DNA from: Zoogloea sp. LCSB751
Lineage (GTDB): Bacteria; Pseudomonadota; Gammaproteobacteria; Burkholderiales; Rhodocyclaceae
DNA length: 64,000 bases
Assembly: GCF_002028455.1 (NCBI RefSeq)
Contig: NZ_MWUM01000012.1
Coordinates: 62,001 to 126,000 of the forward strand
Direction of reading: 5' to 3'
Shown here: piece after piece, positions 1 through 9,200 of the stretch
Numbering within the stretch: position 1 is the stretch's first letter
Layout: each line of letters opens with the position of its first letter
Notes under the pieces: model-generated
What the model was told of the DNA's origin: nothing
The model's input: the letters and a program-made list of their open reading frames with translations, nothing else
The model's database searches: none
Program-made: the position numbers and the translations under genes

Positions 1-255
1 GCATCGGCAGCAAACGGCAGCGCCATACCGGGCAATACCGCCCCCGCGCAGGAAGAAAGCAGCGGCGGCGGCCTGTTCGGCGGCCTCAGCGAGATCCTGT
101 TCGGCAGCACCGGGCCACGTGGCGGGCGTCACCCCGGCCTGGCGGAAACCGCCGCCCGCAGCGTGGCGCGCACCGTCGGCTCGACGATCGGGCGGGAAAT
201 CGTGCGCGGTGTGCTGGGCTCCATCCTCGGCGGCAGCAGCGGCCGCCGGCGCTGA
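1..255 (+). CDS. HerA-like ATPase (DUF853/YjgR), C-terminal end only
   Basis: Only the last 84 codons lie in the window; the gene enters from the left edge and ends in TGA. The tail is a flexible Ala/Gly/Ser/Glu stretch, then a conserved-looking segment ([18 protein letters not shown]) and a glycine/arginine-rich end ([12 protein letters not shown]). This is the usual C-terminus of the DUF853 branch of HerA/FtsK-type ATPases, typified by E. coli YjgR. The ATPase core would be outside the window, so its catalytic motifs cannot be checked. The reading frame is open from base 1. Another low-complexity C-terminus is possible. Confidence 0.6.
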   Translation, partial: ASAANGSAIPGNTAPAQEESSGGGLFGGLSEILFGSTGPRGGRHPGLAETAARSVARTVGSTIGREIVRGVLGSILGGSSGRRR

Positions 256-261
256 CGCAAA

Positions 262-279
262 GGGCGAATGAATTCGCCC
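262..279. repeat. REP-like palindrome, copy 1
   Basis: Perfect inverted repeat GGGCGAAT-GA-ATTCGCCC, directly downstream of the HerA-like gene and upstream of the convergent SMUG1 stop. It is one of seven related palindromes in the window (also near 14797, 19416, 19457, 22612, 49396 and 58495). No T-tract follows, so it is not a standard terminator. Confidence 0.7.
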
Positions 280-311
280 ATCGCAGGAGAAAAAACCGCC
301 CCAGTACAGCC

Positions 312-1019
312 TTACCAGACCCCTAGCGCGCTGAGCTGCTTCGTCGCCGCTTCACTCCAGCCCCGGTTGGCTGCCGGGCTGGCCGGGCTGGGGTGCAGCA
401 CGCGGCCGAACTTCAGCGGCAGACCGGCCAGCGCCTCGCGGGCGCGCAGCTCGGCCCACGCGCCGACCCCGATCACCCACTCCGGCTGCAGGGCCTCCAC
501 CACCTGGCGCAGATGTACGTCGCAGGCCGCCAACAGGGGCCCCTGCTCGGCCGCCGGCAGCTTGTCCGGCGTCACATTGCGCCCACCGTCGAAGAAGGCC
601 AGCGGACAGTAGTTGGCGACGAAATGCTCGGCAAAGAAGGCCTCCGCCGAGCCGAAGCGTTCGGCAAACAAACCCCACAGACGCCGCCCGCTGACTTCCG
701 AACGGGCACAGCCGAAGCCCTCGATGGGGCGCTTGGGGTTTTCTTCGGCCGGCTTCACGACCTCCGCCTCGATCCCCATCCAGTCGCGCACCGCGGCGAT
801 CTCGCCGAAGGGCACGCCGGTCTGCACCATGCCGAAGGGACCCGGGTTCATGCCGACGAAGACCACCTTCTTGCGGCCCTGGCCAAAACGCTGCAGGTAC
901 AGCGCGTTGGGCGCCCACGCATAACTGAGCGGGTTGTAGACGTGGGACACCGGCGCGGCAAAGCGCATCGGGTCGAGAATGTCGCACAGCGTGCGGGCAG
1001 CGGATTCGAGAGGCGTCAT
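312..1019 (-). CDS. SMUG1-type single-strand-selective uracil-DNA glycosylase
   Basis: Predicted to excise uracil (and hydroxymethyluracil-type lesions) from DNA as the first step of base excision repair. The 235-residue product has the SMUG1 active-site block GMNPGPFGMVQTGVPFG near residues 56-72 and the second block HPSPASPAANRGW close to the C-terminus, both nearly identical to animal SMUG1. Bacterial SMUG1 homologues are known from several Proteobacteria. The ATG at 1019 was chosen because it yields the family's usual N-terminus. It lies 20 bp after the stop of the upstream AmpG-like gene on the same strand, so the two are probably co-transcribed. The Shine-Dalgarno sequence is weak, which suits coupling. 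Confidence 0.88.
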   Translation of the reverse strand: MTPLESAARTLCDILDPMRFAAPVSHVYNPLSYAWAPNALYLQRFGQGRKKVVFVGMNPGPFGMVQTGVPFGEIAAVRDWMGIEAEVVKPAEENPKRPIEGFGCARSEVSGRRLWGLFAERFGSAEAFFAEHFVANYCPLAFFDGGRNVTPDKLPAAEQGPLLAACDVHLRQVVEALQPEWVIGVGAWAELRAREALAGLPLKFGRVLHPSPASPAANRGWSEAATKQLSALGVW

Positions 1020-1039
1020 CGGTATCGGAAACGAAAGTC

Positions 1040-2302
1040 TCAGGCGGTCGCGACGCGCACTTCGCGCCACGGCGCCACCTTGAACAACAGCAGCATGCCG
1101 GGCACCGCCAGCACGCCGCACAGCATGAAGAAATCGAACCAGCCCAGGCTTTCCACCAGCCAGCCGGCGGAGGCGTTGATGAAGGTCCGCGGCACCGCCA
1201 TCAGGCTGGTGAACAGAGCCAGCTGGGTCGCTGTATAGGCCGGGTGGGTGGTGCGCGCCATGTAGGCGACGAAAGCCGTCGTGCCGAGCCCCACCGCCAG
1301 CGCCTCCAGGCCGATGACCACCGCCAGCACGCCCAGGCGGCCGGCATCGGCCTCGGCCGGGCCGAGCCAGGCCAGCCACGCAAAGCCGTAGATCGCCAAC
1401 CACTGGACGAAGCCGAACACCCACAGCGCACGGTTGATCCCCAGCTTGATCATCCACAAGCCGCCCAGCAGGCCGCCGATCACGCTCGGCCACAGGCCGG
1501 CGTTCTTCGCCACCAGGCCGATCTCCGTCTTCGAGAAGCCCATGTCCAAATAAAAGGGCGTCGCCAGCGCAGTACACAGGGAGTCGCCGAGCTTGTAGAG
1601 AAAGATGAAGGCCAGCACCACCAGCGCCGAACGCACCCCATGCCGGCCGAAGAACTCCCGGAAGGGCTCCACCACCGCGTCACGCAGCGTGCGCGGCGCC
1701 CCGCTCGCCGTCGCGGGCTCCTTCACCAGCAGCGTCATCGCCAGGCCCGGCAGCATGAACAGCGCGGTCACCAGGAAGACCTCAGCCCACGGCAGGTGAT
1801 CGGCCAGCACCAGGGACAAGGAGCCCGGCACCAGCCCGGCCAACTTGTAGGCATTGACGTGGATCGCGTTACCGATACCCAGCTCGATCTCCGGCAGCAG
1901 CTCGCGCCGGTAGGCATCCAGCACGATGTCCTGGGTTGCCGACAGAAAGGCGATCAGCGCCGTCAGCCCTATCACCAGGCCGAGGTTGGCCGTCGGCGAC
2001 AGGCTGCCCAGCCAGGCGATGGCTGCCAGCAGCAACAGCTGCGTCGCCCCCATCCAGCCCCGCCGCCGGCCAAGCAGCGGCAGCGCGTAGCGGTCGAGGA
2101 AAGGCGACCAGACGAACTTCCAGGTGTAGGGAAACTGGATCAGCGCAAAGGCGCCGATGGCCTTCAGGGACAGGCCCTCGGTCTTCAGCCAGGCAGGGAC
2201 CAGGTTGAGCAGCAGGTACAGCGGCAACCCGGAAGAAAAACCGGTCAGCACGCAGATCAGCATGCGGCGATTGGCGAGGGCACGCCAGGGGGATTCGGTC
2301 AT
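1040..2302 (-). CDS. ampG: AmpG-family muropeptide permease (PAT/MFS transporter)
   Basis: A 420-residue polytopic inner-membrane protein with about 12 hydrophobic segments. It starts like AmpG (ANRRMLICVLTGFSSGLPLY) and has the signatures LIQFPYTWKFVWSPFLDRY and SATQDIVLDAYRREL. AmpG proteins import anhydro-muropeptides for cell-wall recycling and feed AmpC beta-lactamase induction where ampR is present; no ampC or ampR is in this window. The ATG at 2302 matches the family start; an upstream in-frame start would add a non-homologous leader. It is divergent from the 104-residue gene at 2415 and sits upstream of the glycosylase gene. Some PAT-family members carry other substrates, so the muropeptide assignment is by family. 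Confidence 0.8.
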   Translation of the reverse strand: MTESPWRALANRRMLICVLTGFSSGLPLYLLLNLVPAWLKTEGLSLKAIGAFALIQFPYTWKFVWSPFLDRYALPLLGRRRGWMGATQLLLLAAIAWLGSLSPTANLGLVIGLTALIAFLSATQDIVLDAYRRELLPEIELGIGNAIHVNAYKLAGLVPGSLSLVLADHLPWAEVFLVTALFMLPGLAMTLLVKEPATASGAPRTLRDAVVEPFREFFGRHGVRSALVVLAFIFLYKLGDSLCTALATPFYLDMGFSKTEIGLVAKNAGLWPSVIGGLLGGLWMIKLGINRALWVFGFVQWLAIYGFAWLAWLGPAEADAGRLGVLAVVIGLEALAVGLGTTAFVAYMARTTHPAYTATQLALFTSLMAVPRTFINASAGWLVESLGWFDFFMLCGVLAVPGMLLLFKVAPWREVRVATA

Positions 2303-2414
2303 GGGGGACAAACGCTCGGAACGAGCGTTGAATGATAACAATCGGTTACTTGCTTCCGGCGATCCGGCGCCGAAAAATGCCACAAGGCTGGCAAAAGGGA
2401 CAACGGAGAACAGC

Positions 2415-2729
2415 ATGCATCAGGTCATCGTCGTGTTGCGGGCCGACCGGGAATACGAATTCACCGTGCACGCGGACGAAATCGCCAGCATCAGCAGCGA
2501 AAGCGCGCGGACATGGCTACTGGCGGAGTTCGACGCGCTGGAATGCACGCCGAGCAATCCAGTGGGCAAGATCCTGATCCTCGACGTGATCCTCAATGTC
2601 GCCAAGTACGCCGGCGAGGCACGCTTCGCCCAGGGCGGAGAATGGGCGCGGCGCTTCGCAGCCTGTGTGGGCGTAACCCTCGACCGGCCGGCAGTACGCG
2701 TGGACGTGCCAGCCTTCGTGGTCGGCTGA
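2415..2729 (+). CDS. Hypothetical protein, 104 residues
   Basis: Not recognised. It begins MHQVIVVLRADREYEFTVHA behind a good ribosome binding site (GGAGA about 7 bases before the ATG). The mix of beta-type and helical stretches (ILILDVILNVAKYAGEARF) and the balanced composition suggest a small soluble protein. It shows no signal peptide, membrane segment, metal-binding cluster or known motif. It is transcribed divergently from the ampG-like gene and faces the GGDEF regulator gene tail to tail, so it is probably a single-gene unit. Coding potential is supported by clean start signals and codon use like its neighbours. Confidence 0.6.
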   Translation: MHQVIVVLRADREYEFTVHADEIASISSESARTWLLAEFDALECTPSNPVGKILILDVILNVAKYAGEARFAQGGEWARRFAACVGVTLDRPAVRVDVPAFVVG

Positions 2730-2768
2730 CCCCCCAGCCGATGGCCTTCCTGACCAACCCTTATCGCT

Positions 2769-3728
2769 CTAGGGCGACTCGACGGCGACGGCGCACACCT
2801 CCGCGCGATTGCGCCCATCCCGCTTGGCTTGGTAGAGATTGGCGTCGGCACTGCGAAAGAGCAGTGCCAGGCGGCCTTCCGCCCGCTCCACGTAGGCACC
2901 GCCCACCGACAGGGTGACGATGCCCCAGTCGGCATTGAGGGCGTGGAGGATCTCCAGCCGACGCACCGCCTCGACCACCTTCTCGGCAACGTTCAGGTAA
3001 TCCGCCTCGGCACAACGCGGCATCAGCACCGCGAACTCCTCGCCGCCATAGCGGGCAACGAAGGCATCCCGGGCCAGGCCGTCGGCATTGGCTTGCCCGG
3101 CCACCGCGGCAATGGCCCCGGCGATCGCCTTCAGGCAGTCATCACCGGCCTGATGGCCGTAGTGATCGTTGTAGCGCTTGAAATTGTCCACATCCACCAG
3201 CAGCAGGCCGAAGGGCGCCCCGCAGCGCAGCGCCTCGCCCCATTGGTGATCCAGGCGCAAGTCCATGTAGCGGCGGTTGTAGATGCCGGTCAGGCCGTCC
3301 TGGTGGGCCAGGGCCTCGAGCTTGTAGTTGGCCTCGAAGAGCTGTTTGCGCAGGCCCGCGATGCGCGCCATGGCCTTCATCTTGGCCTGCAGCACCGCCT
3401 CGGGCACCGTCTTGGCAATGAAATCGTCGCCGCCGGCCTCGATGGCGGTGACCAGATTCTCGGGCGTGTCGGATGCGGTAAGGAAGATGATCGGCGTCCA
3501 CGCCCAGTCCTGCCGCGCCTCCAGGGCGCGGATCCGCTCGGCGGCAACGAAACCGTTCATCACCGGCATTTCCACATCCATCAGCACCAAGTCCGGCGGA
3601 CAGCAGGCAAAATTCGCGACCCCCACCTCACCGTTCTCGGCCTGCGTCACCTCATGACCAAGAATGGTCAATCGGGCAGCCATCACGGCCGCCACCGCGC
3701 GCGAATCATCCACCAGCAGAATCCGCAT
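2769..3728 (-). CDS. Response regulator with GGDEF output (diguanylate cyclase)
   Basis: Of 319 residues, the first ~120 form a receiver domain (acidic pair D7-D8, phospho-acceptor D51 in LVLMDVEMPVMNG, FLTAS, and a K-T-V-P segment) and residues ~155-319 a GGDEF domain. The catalytic loop reads RYGGEEFAVLM, so it should make cyclic-di-GMP. At the usual inhibitory-site spacing upstream of the loop the residues are ARDA rather than RxxD, so product inhibition through the I-site is probably absent. The receiver joins the GGDEF domain through a predicted coiled coil (MKAMARIAGLRKQLFEANYK). The ATG at 3728 has an AGAGGG ribosome binding site. It stands alone, divergent from norE, with no cognate kinase beside it. 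Confidence 0.88.
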   Translation of the reverse strand: MRILLVDDSRAVAAVMAARLTILGHEVTQAENGEVGVANFACCPPDLVLMDVEMPVMNGFVAAERIRALEARQDWAWTPIIFLTASDTPENLVTAIEAGGDDFIAKTVPEAVLQAKMKAMARIAGLRKQLFEANYKLEALAHQDGLTGIYNRRYMDLRLDHQWGEALRCGAPFGLLLVDVDNFKRYNDHYGHQAGDDCLKAIAGAIAAVAGQANADGLARDAFVARYGGEEFAVLMPRCAEADYLNVAEKVVEAVRRLEILHALNADWGIVTLSVGGAYVERAEGRLALLFRSADANLYQAKRDGRNRAEVCAVAVESP

Positions 3729-3827
3729 CGTGCCCTCTTTCGATTTCTTTATATCGAAAGTAATAGTAGCGCAGTCCACACCGGAAATTGGCCTGATTAC
3801 ACATGCCTTAACAAGTCCTCGCGGAAC

Positions 3828-3841
3828 TTGGGACAGATCAA
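3828..3841 (+). promoter_or_regulatory. CRP/FNR-family site upstream of norE
   Basis: TTGGG-ACAG-ATCAA matches the FNR/Dnr consensus TTGAT-N4-ATCAA at 8 of 10 positions. It lies about 35 bp before the norE ATG in the norE/GGDEF intergenic region. A comparable site precedes norC. Assignment to FNR, Dnr or NnrR cannot be made from sequence alone. Confidence 0.42.
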
Positions 3842-3875
3842 GGTTTTGGCTGCTCCAGGCGATCAAACTGCCGGC

Positions 3876-4466
3876 ATGGACATCGCCCCCGACACCCACC
3901 ACACCGTCCCGGCGTCCGCACCACCGGGCGATCTGGCGATCTGGTTCTTCATCCTCGCCGAGCTGCTCGCCTTCGGCGTGTTCTTCGCCGCCTACGCCTT
4001 TGGCCGCGCGCACAACGTCGAGCTGTTCAACGAGATGCAGCAGACGCTGGACCGCAAGGCCGGCGCCGTCAACACCGTGCTGCTGATCACCGCCAGCTGG
4101 TGCGTGGCGCGCGCCGTCGAAGCCGTCGGGCGCAGCCGCCCGGCCACCGGCGCGCGCTGGCTGCTGGCCGGCATCGCCTGCGGTGGCGGCTTCCTGGTGG
4201 TGAAGGGTTTCGAATACGCCGACAAGATCAGCGCCGGCATCAACCTGTCCACCAACACCTTCTACATGTTCTACCTGTCGCTGACCTTCTTCCACTTCAT
4301 GCACGTGATCCTCGGCCTGGTGATCCTCGTCGCCCTGTGGGTGAAGACCCGCCAGGGCGCCTACGGCCCGGCCGACATGAACGGCATCGAGAGCGGCGCG
4401 GCCTACTGGCACATGGTGGACCTGGTGTGGATCGTCCTCTTCCCCCTCGTCTATGTGATGCGATGA
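3876..4466 (+). CDS. norE: NorE-like cytochrome c oxidase subunit III-family protein
   Basis: A 196-residue membrane protein of the cox3 superfamily with about five hydrophobic segments (GDLAIWFFILAELLAFGVFF, VNTVLLITASWCVARAV, and FYLSLTFFHFMHVILG...). Its short length and its position before a subunit-IV-like gene and norQ mark it as NorE rather than a true oxidase subunit III; ctaE is found separately at 44988. NorE is an accessory protein that improves NO reductase activity in denitrifiers. The ATG at 3876 starts a plausible hydrophilic N-terminus but has no strong ribosome binding site. Its stop overlaps the next start (ATGA), indicating an operon with norF and norQ. A CRP/FNR-type site lies upstream. 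Confidence 0.78.
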   Translation: MDIAPDTHHTVPASAPPGDLAIWFFILAELLAFGVFFAAYAFGRAHNVELFNEMQQTLDRKAGAVNTVLLITASWCVARAVEAVGRSRPATGARWLLAGIACGGGFLVVKGFEYADKISAGINLSTNTFYMFYLSLTFFHFMHVILGLVILVALWVKTRQGAYGPADMNGIESGAAYWHMVDLVWIVLFPLVYVMR

Positions 4467-4735
4467 ACACCCGTCACCTCAACACCGTCTGGGTCGTGCT
4501 GATGCTCGCCACGCTGGCGACGCTCGGCATCGGCGAGTTCGGCGCCCGCTTCGGGCTCGCCGGCCCCTTGGCGATGGCGGCGCTGCTGGCCATCTGCTTC
4601 GTCAAGGGCCGCCTCGTGGTGCTCGACTTCATGGGCCTGCGCGGGGTCAAGTTCTTCTGGCGCGGCCTGCTCCTCGGCTGGCTGCTGCTCGTCTCGGCGC
4701 TGATCGCCATCGCCTACTGGATCGCCCTCAAATGA
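4463..4735 (+). CDS. norF: NorF-like / prokaryotic cytochrome c oxidase subunit IV-family protein
   Basis: A 90-residue protein with three hydrophobic segments (VWVVLMLATLATLGIGEF, LAMAALLAICFVKGRLVVLDFMGL in part, LLLGWLLLVSALIAIAYWIA). The central FVKGRLVVLDFMGLR is the hallmark of the prokaryotic COX4-like family, which includes NorF of denitrification clusters. It overlaps norE by four bases (ATGA) and norQ by four bases, so the three genes are translationally coupled. The role as a membrane accessory of NO reductase is inferred from position and family; the gene symbol is less secure than the family. Confidence 0.68.
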   Translation: MNTRHLNTVWVVLMLATLATLGIGEFGARFGLAGPLAMAALLAICFVKGRLVVLDFMGLRGVKFFWRGLLLGWLLLVSALIAIAYWIALK

Positions 4736-5529
4736 ACGCACCGCTGCCCACCGAAATCCCCTTCTACGAAGCCGCCGGCAACGAGATCACGGTCTTCGAG
4801 CAGGCCTGGAAGAACCGCCTGCCGCTGCTCATCAAAGGCCCCACCGGCGTCGGCAAGACGCGCTTCGTGGCTCACATGGCCGCCCGCCTCAAGCTGCCGC
4901 TGTACACCGTAGCCTGCCACGACGACCTCACCGCCGCCGACCTGGTCGGCCGCCACCTGCTCGGCGACGGCCAGACGGTGTGGTGCGACGGTCCGCTGAC
5001 CCGCGCGGTGCGCGAAGGCGGCATCTGCTACCTGGACGAAGTGGTGGAAGCCCGCCGCGACACCACGGTGGTGATCCACCCGCTGGCCGACGACCGCCGC
5101 ACGCTGCCCATCGAGCGCACCGGCGAAGTCCTGCACGCGCCGGACCGCTTCATGCTGGTGATGTCCTACAACCCGGGCTACCAGAATTTCCTCAAAGGCC
5201 TCAAGCCGTCCACCCGCCAGCGCTTCGTCAGCCTGCGCTTCGACTTCCCGGCAGCCAGCCGTGAAGAGACCATCCTCGTCGGCGAAACAGCCTGCGACCC
5301 GCTGCTGGCCCGCCAGCTCGTCTCCATCGCCCAGCGCCTGCGCAGCCTGAAGGACGTGGACCTGGAAGAAGTGGTATCGACGCGCCTGCTGGTCTACGCC
5401 GCCAAGCTCGTCAAGGTCGGCCTCGACCCGGTGGACGCCTGCCGCTCGGCGCTGGTGGAGAGCCTCACCGACGACGAGGATGTGGCAGACGCGCTGCTCG
5501 AGGTGGTGAAGGCGACCTTCGGGCGCTGA
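4732..5529 (+). CDS. norQ: NorQ/CbbQ-type AAA+ ATPase
   Basis: A 265-residue MoxR-group AAA+ ATPase of the NorQ/NirQ/CbbQ clade. Walker A is GPTGVGKT at residues 36-43, Walker B is GICYLDEVVEA near residue 100, sensor 1 is in FMLVMSYNPGYQN, and the arginine finger region is STRQRFVSL. NorQ acts with the VWA-domain protein NorD as a chaperone that inserts the non-heme iron into NorB. Here norD does not follow: the next gene is on the opposite strand and no norD occurs in the window. The start overlaps the preceding stop by four bases (ATGA). Confidence 0.88.
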   Translation: MNAPLPTEIPFYEAAGNEITVFEQAWKNRLPLLIKGPTGVGKTRFVAHMAARLKLPLYTVACHDDLTAADLVGRHLLGDGQTVWCDGPLTRAVREGGICYLDEVVEARRDTTVVIHPLADDRRTLPIERTGEVLHAPDRFMLVMSYNPGYQNFLKGLKPSTRQRFVSLRFDFPAASREETILVGETACDPLLARQLVSIAQRLRSLKDVDLEEVVSTRLLVYAAKLVKVGLDPVDACRSALVESLTDDEDVADALLEVVKATFGR

Positions 5530-5553
5530 GTCCGGCGGCCCTGGGGCGACGCG

Positions 5554-6189
5554 TCAGCGCCCCTTTTCCGGCGGCCAGGCGGGAATCCGCCAGCCCCGAC
5601 CCACGGCCAACAGACGCAGGCCGGTGATGGTGCAGATGCCGGTCAGCGTGGACAGCTGCGGTGCCACGCCCAGCGCATGCAGGCCGAGGAACAAGCCGCA
5701 GCCAATGAAGGCGCACAGCGTGTACGGCCGGTGGTCGTGGAAAACCTTCGGAATCTCGTTGCACAACACATCGCGCAGCACCCCGCCGAACACCGCGGTG
5801 ATGGCCCCCATCAGCACCGCGACGATGCCCGGCATGCCCGCCGCCAGCGCCACCGACGCGCCGGAAATGGCGAACAGGCCCAGCCCGCAGGCATCGGCGG
5901 CCTCCATCAGGGTATCGGTCAGCTGCAGCCGGCGCGCGCGCAGCAGCAGCGGCGTGATCAACGTCATCCCGAGCACCAGCCACACGTATTCCTGATGCTG
6001 CACCCAGAACAGCGGGCGACGGTCGAGCAGCACGTCGCGCAAAGTGCCGCCGCCGAAAGCGCTGACGAAGGTCACCGAGAACACCCCGATGACGTCCATG
6101 CGCTTGCGCGTGGCCTCGATGAGACCCGACAGTGCAAAAGCGATGGTCGCGGCGATTTCGATGGCGGTGAGGAGGAGTTCGATCTTCAT
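5554..6189 (-). CDS. UPF0126/TRIC-type membrane protein (YadS/YicG-like)
   Basis: A 211-residue inner-membrane protein built of two UPF0126 repeats, each with the conserved core FGGGTLRDVL or FGGVLRDVLC. There are about seven hydrophobic helices (AIEIAATIAFALSGLIEA, LVLGMTLITPLLL, and others). The family is related to trimeric intracellular cation (TRIC) channels, and bacterial members are thought to be cation channels or glycine-related transporters; the substrate here is unknown. It faces norQ tail to tail with 24 bp between stops and is followed upstream by metH on the same strand. The ATG at 6189 gives the standard N-terminus. Confidence 0.85.
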   Translation of the reverse strand: MKIELLLTAIEIAATIAFALSGLIEATRKRMDVIGVFSVTFVSAFGGGTLRDVLLDRRPLFWVQHQEYVWLVLGMTLITPLLLRARRLQLTDTLMEAADACGLGLFAISGASVALAAGMPGIVAVLMGAITAVFGGVLRDVLCNEIPKVFHDHRPYTLCAFIGCGLFLGLHALGVAPQLSTLTGICTITGLRLLAVGRGWRIPAWPPEKGR

Positions 6190-6221
6190 GGTGGAAACGG
6201 GGTGTCTGTACCAGCCCCCTG

Positions 6222-6253
6222 AAAAGCGCGGAGGGCGGCCACAGCCGCCCTCC
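6222..6253 (-). terminator. Rho-independent terminator after metH
   Basis: A ten-base-pair GC-rich stem (GGAGGGCGGC with GCCGCCCTCC) around a four-base loop, followed on the minus strand by GCGCTTTTC. It lies 30 bp beyond the metH stop and in front of the UPF0126 gene. Confidence 0.62.
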
Positions 6254-6282
6254 AATCTAGACCGTTTTGCGCGATCGGCGTA

Positions 6283-9200
6283 TTACAGCAGCGGCGTCAG
6301 CCACTTGCGGGCTTCGTCCACCGTCATGCCGGTGCGCGCCGCCCAGTCCGCCAACTGGTCCTGGCCGATCTTGCTGACCGCGAAGTAATGGCTGTCCGGG
6401 TGGGCGAAGTAGAAGCCACTGACCGCCGCCGCCGGCGTCATCGCGAAGCTCTCGGTGAGGCCCATGCCGGTGTTGGCCGGCGCGTCGAGCAGCGTGAACA
6501 GGTCGCCCTTGACGGTGTGGTCCGGGCAGGCCGGGTAGCCCGGCGCCGGGCGGATGCCGCGGTAGGTTTCCTTGATCAGCTCGTCGCAGCTCAGGGTCTC
6601 GGCCGGCGCGTAGGCCCACAGCTCCTTGCGCACCTTGGCGTGCAGCCATTCGGCGGCGGCTTCGGCGAAGCGGTCGGCCAGCGCCTTCAGCATGATCGCG
6701 TGGTAGTCGTCGTGGGTGCGCTCGTAGGCGGCCAGGCGGCCCTCGATGCCGAGGCCGGCGGTCACCGCGAAGGCCCCCACGTAGTCGGCCACGCCACTGT
6801 CCTTGCCAGCCACGAAGTCGGCCAGGCAGTAGTTGGGCTTGCCGGCCGGGCGTTCATGCTGCTGGCGCAGGCCGTGCCAGCTCATCAGCACCTCACTGCG
6901 TGACTCGTCAGCGTAGATCTCGATGTCGTCGCCCACCGCGTTGGCGGGGAACAGGCCGACCACCGCGCGAGCCTTGACCCACGGGTTGGTGTCCTGCTCG
7001 GCGACCATGCGGGCCAGCATCACTTCGGCGTCGGACTTCAACTCGCGGGCGGTTTCGCCGACGATGTCGTCGTGGAGGATCTTCGGGTAGCTGCCGGCCA
7101 AGTCCCAGGTCTGGAAGAACGGGCCCCAGTCGATGTAATCCACCAGCTCGGCGAGGTCGATGTCGAAGGCCTGCACGCCCAGCTGGGCTGGCTTCGGCGG
7201 CACGTAGGCCGGGTCGCCGTTCCACTTGAACGCATTGGCGCGGGCCTCCTCGAGCTTGACCAGCGTGACGCCCTTCTTGCCGGCGTGCTGGGCGCGGATC
7301 TTCTCGTAGTCGGCGGCCACCTCGGCAGCGTAGCTGGCGCTCTGCGTCTCGGACAGCAGGCTGGTCACCACGCCGACCGCGCGGGACGCATCCGGCACGT
7401 AGATCACCGGCTGGTCGTAGTGCGGGGCGATCTTGATCGCGGTGTGGGCGCGACTGGTGGTGGCGCCGCCGATCAGCAGCGGCACATCGAAGCCCTGGCG
7501 CTTCATCTCCGACGCCACATGGCTCATCTCTTCCAGCGACGGCGTGATCAGGCCGGACAGGCCGATGGCCTGGGCGCCGTGCTCCTTCGCTGCGGCAAGG
7601 ATCTTGTCGCAGGGCACCATCACGCCCAGGTCGACGATGTCGTAGCCGTTGCAGCCGAGCACCACGCCGACAATGTTCTTGCCGATGTCGTGCACGTCGC
7701 CCTTCACGGTGGCGATGACGATCTTGCCCTTGCTGGTGGCGCCGGTGCGGGCCTTTTCCTCTTCGATGAAGGGGATCAGGTGGGCCACGGCCTGTTTCAT
7801 CACGCGGGCCGACTTGACCACCTGGGGCAGGAACATCTTGCCGGCGCCGAACAGGTCGCCCACCACGTTCATGCCGGCCATCAGCGGGCCTTCGATCACC
7901 GCGAGGGGCGGCTTGCCTTCGGCGGCCAGCTTGGCGCGCACCTCTTCGGTGTCGGCGACGACGAAATCGGTGATGCCCTTCACCAGCGCGTGGCTGAGGC
8001 GCGCCTCGACGGGCTGCTCGCGCCACGACAGGTCGGGACCGGAATCCTTGGCCTTGCCTTCCTTGACGGTCTGCGCGAACTCCACCAGCGCCTCGCCGGC
8101 ACCGGGGTTGCGGTTGAGCACCACGTCCTCGACCTTGGCGCGCAGCTCCGGCTCCAGGTCGTCATAGACGCCGAGCATGCCGGCATTGACGATGCCCATG
8201 CTCATGCCGGCCTTGATGGCGTGGTACAGGAAAACCGTGTGGATCGCCTCGCGCACCGGGTCGTTGCCGCGGAAGCTGAAGCTCACGTTGGACACGCCGC
8301 CGCTGATCTTGGCGTAGGGCAGGTTCTCCCGGATCCACGCCACGGCGTTGATGAAGTCCACCGCGTAGTTGTCGTGCTCCTCGATGCCGGTGGCGATCGC
8401 GAAGATGTTCGGGTCGAAGATGATGTCTTCCGGCGGAAAACCGATGCCGGTCAGCAGTTCGTAGGCCTTGGCGCAAATCTCGGTCTTGCGGGCGAAGGTA
8501 TCGGCCTGGCCCTTCTCGTCGAAGGCCATCACGATCACCGCCGCGCCGTACTGGCGGCACAGGCGCGCCTGGCGCAGAAACTCGGCCTCGCCCTCCTTCA
8601 TGGAGATGGAGTTGACGACGCCCTTGCCCTGGATGCACTTGAGGCCGGCCTCGATGACGCTCCACTTGGAGGAGTCGAGCATGATCGGCACGCGGGAGAT
8701 GTCCGGCTCGGAGGCGATCAGCTTGAGGAATTTCTCCATCGCGGCCAGCGAATCGAGCATGGCCTCGTCCATGTTGATGTCGATGACCTGCGCGCCGTTC
8801 TCCACCTGCTGGCGGGCCACCGCCAGCGCGTCGTCGAAGCGGCCTTCGAGGATCATCCGCGCAAAGGCGCGGGAGCCGGTGACGTTGGTGCGCTCGCCGA
8901 CGTTCACGAACAGCGATTCCGGGCCGACGTTGAAGGGCTCCAGGCCGGACAGGCGCAGCTTCTTCTCGATGTGCGGGATGCTTCGCGGGGTGACCAGCGC
9001 GACCGCCTCGGCAATCGCCTTGATATGCGCCGGCGAGGTACCGCAGCAGCCACCGACGATGTTCACCAGGCCGCTGCGCGCCCATTCGACGATCTCGGTG
9101 GCCAGTTGCTCCGGCGTCTCGTCGTAGCCGGTGGGCGACAGCGGGTTGGGCAGGCCGGCGTTGGGGTGGGCGGAGACGAAGGTGTCGCAGACGGTGGACA

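Noticed and set aside
262-279. REP-like palindromes considered as Rho-independent terminators.
   Set aside because: They lack a T-tract on either strand, and one copy lies inside the nap operon.
3876-4466. norE considered as a second aa3 oxidase subunit III.
   Set aside because: It is much shorter than ctaE and is coupled to a norF-like gene and norQ.
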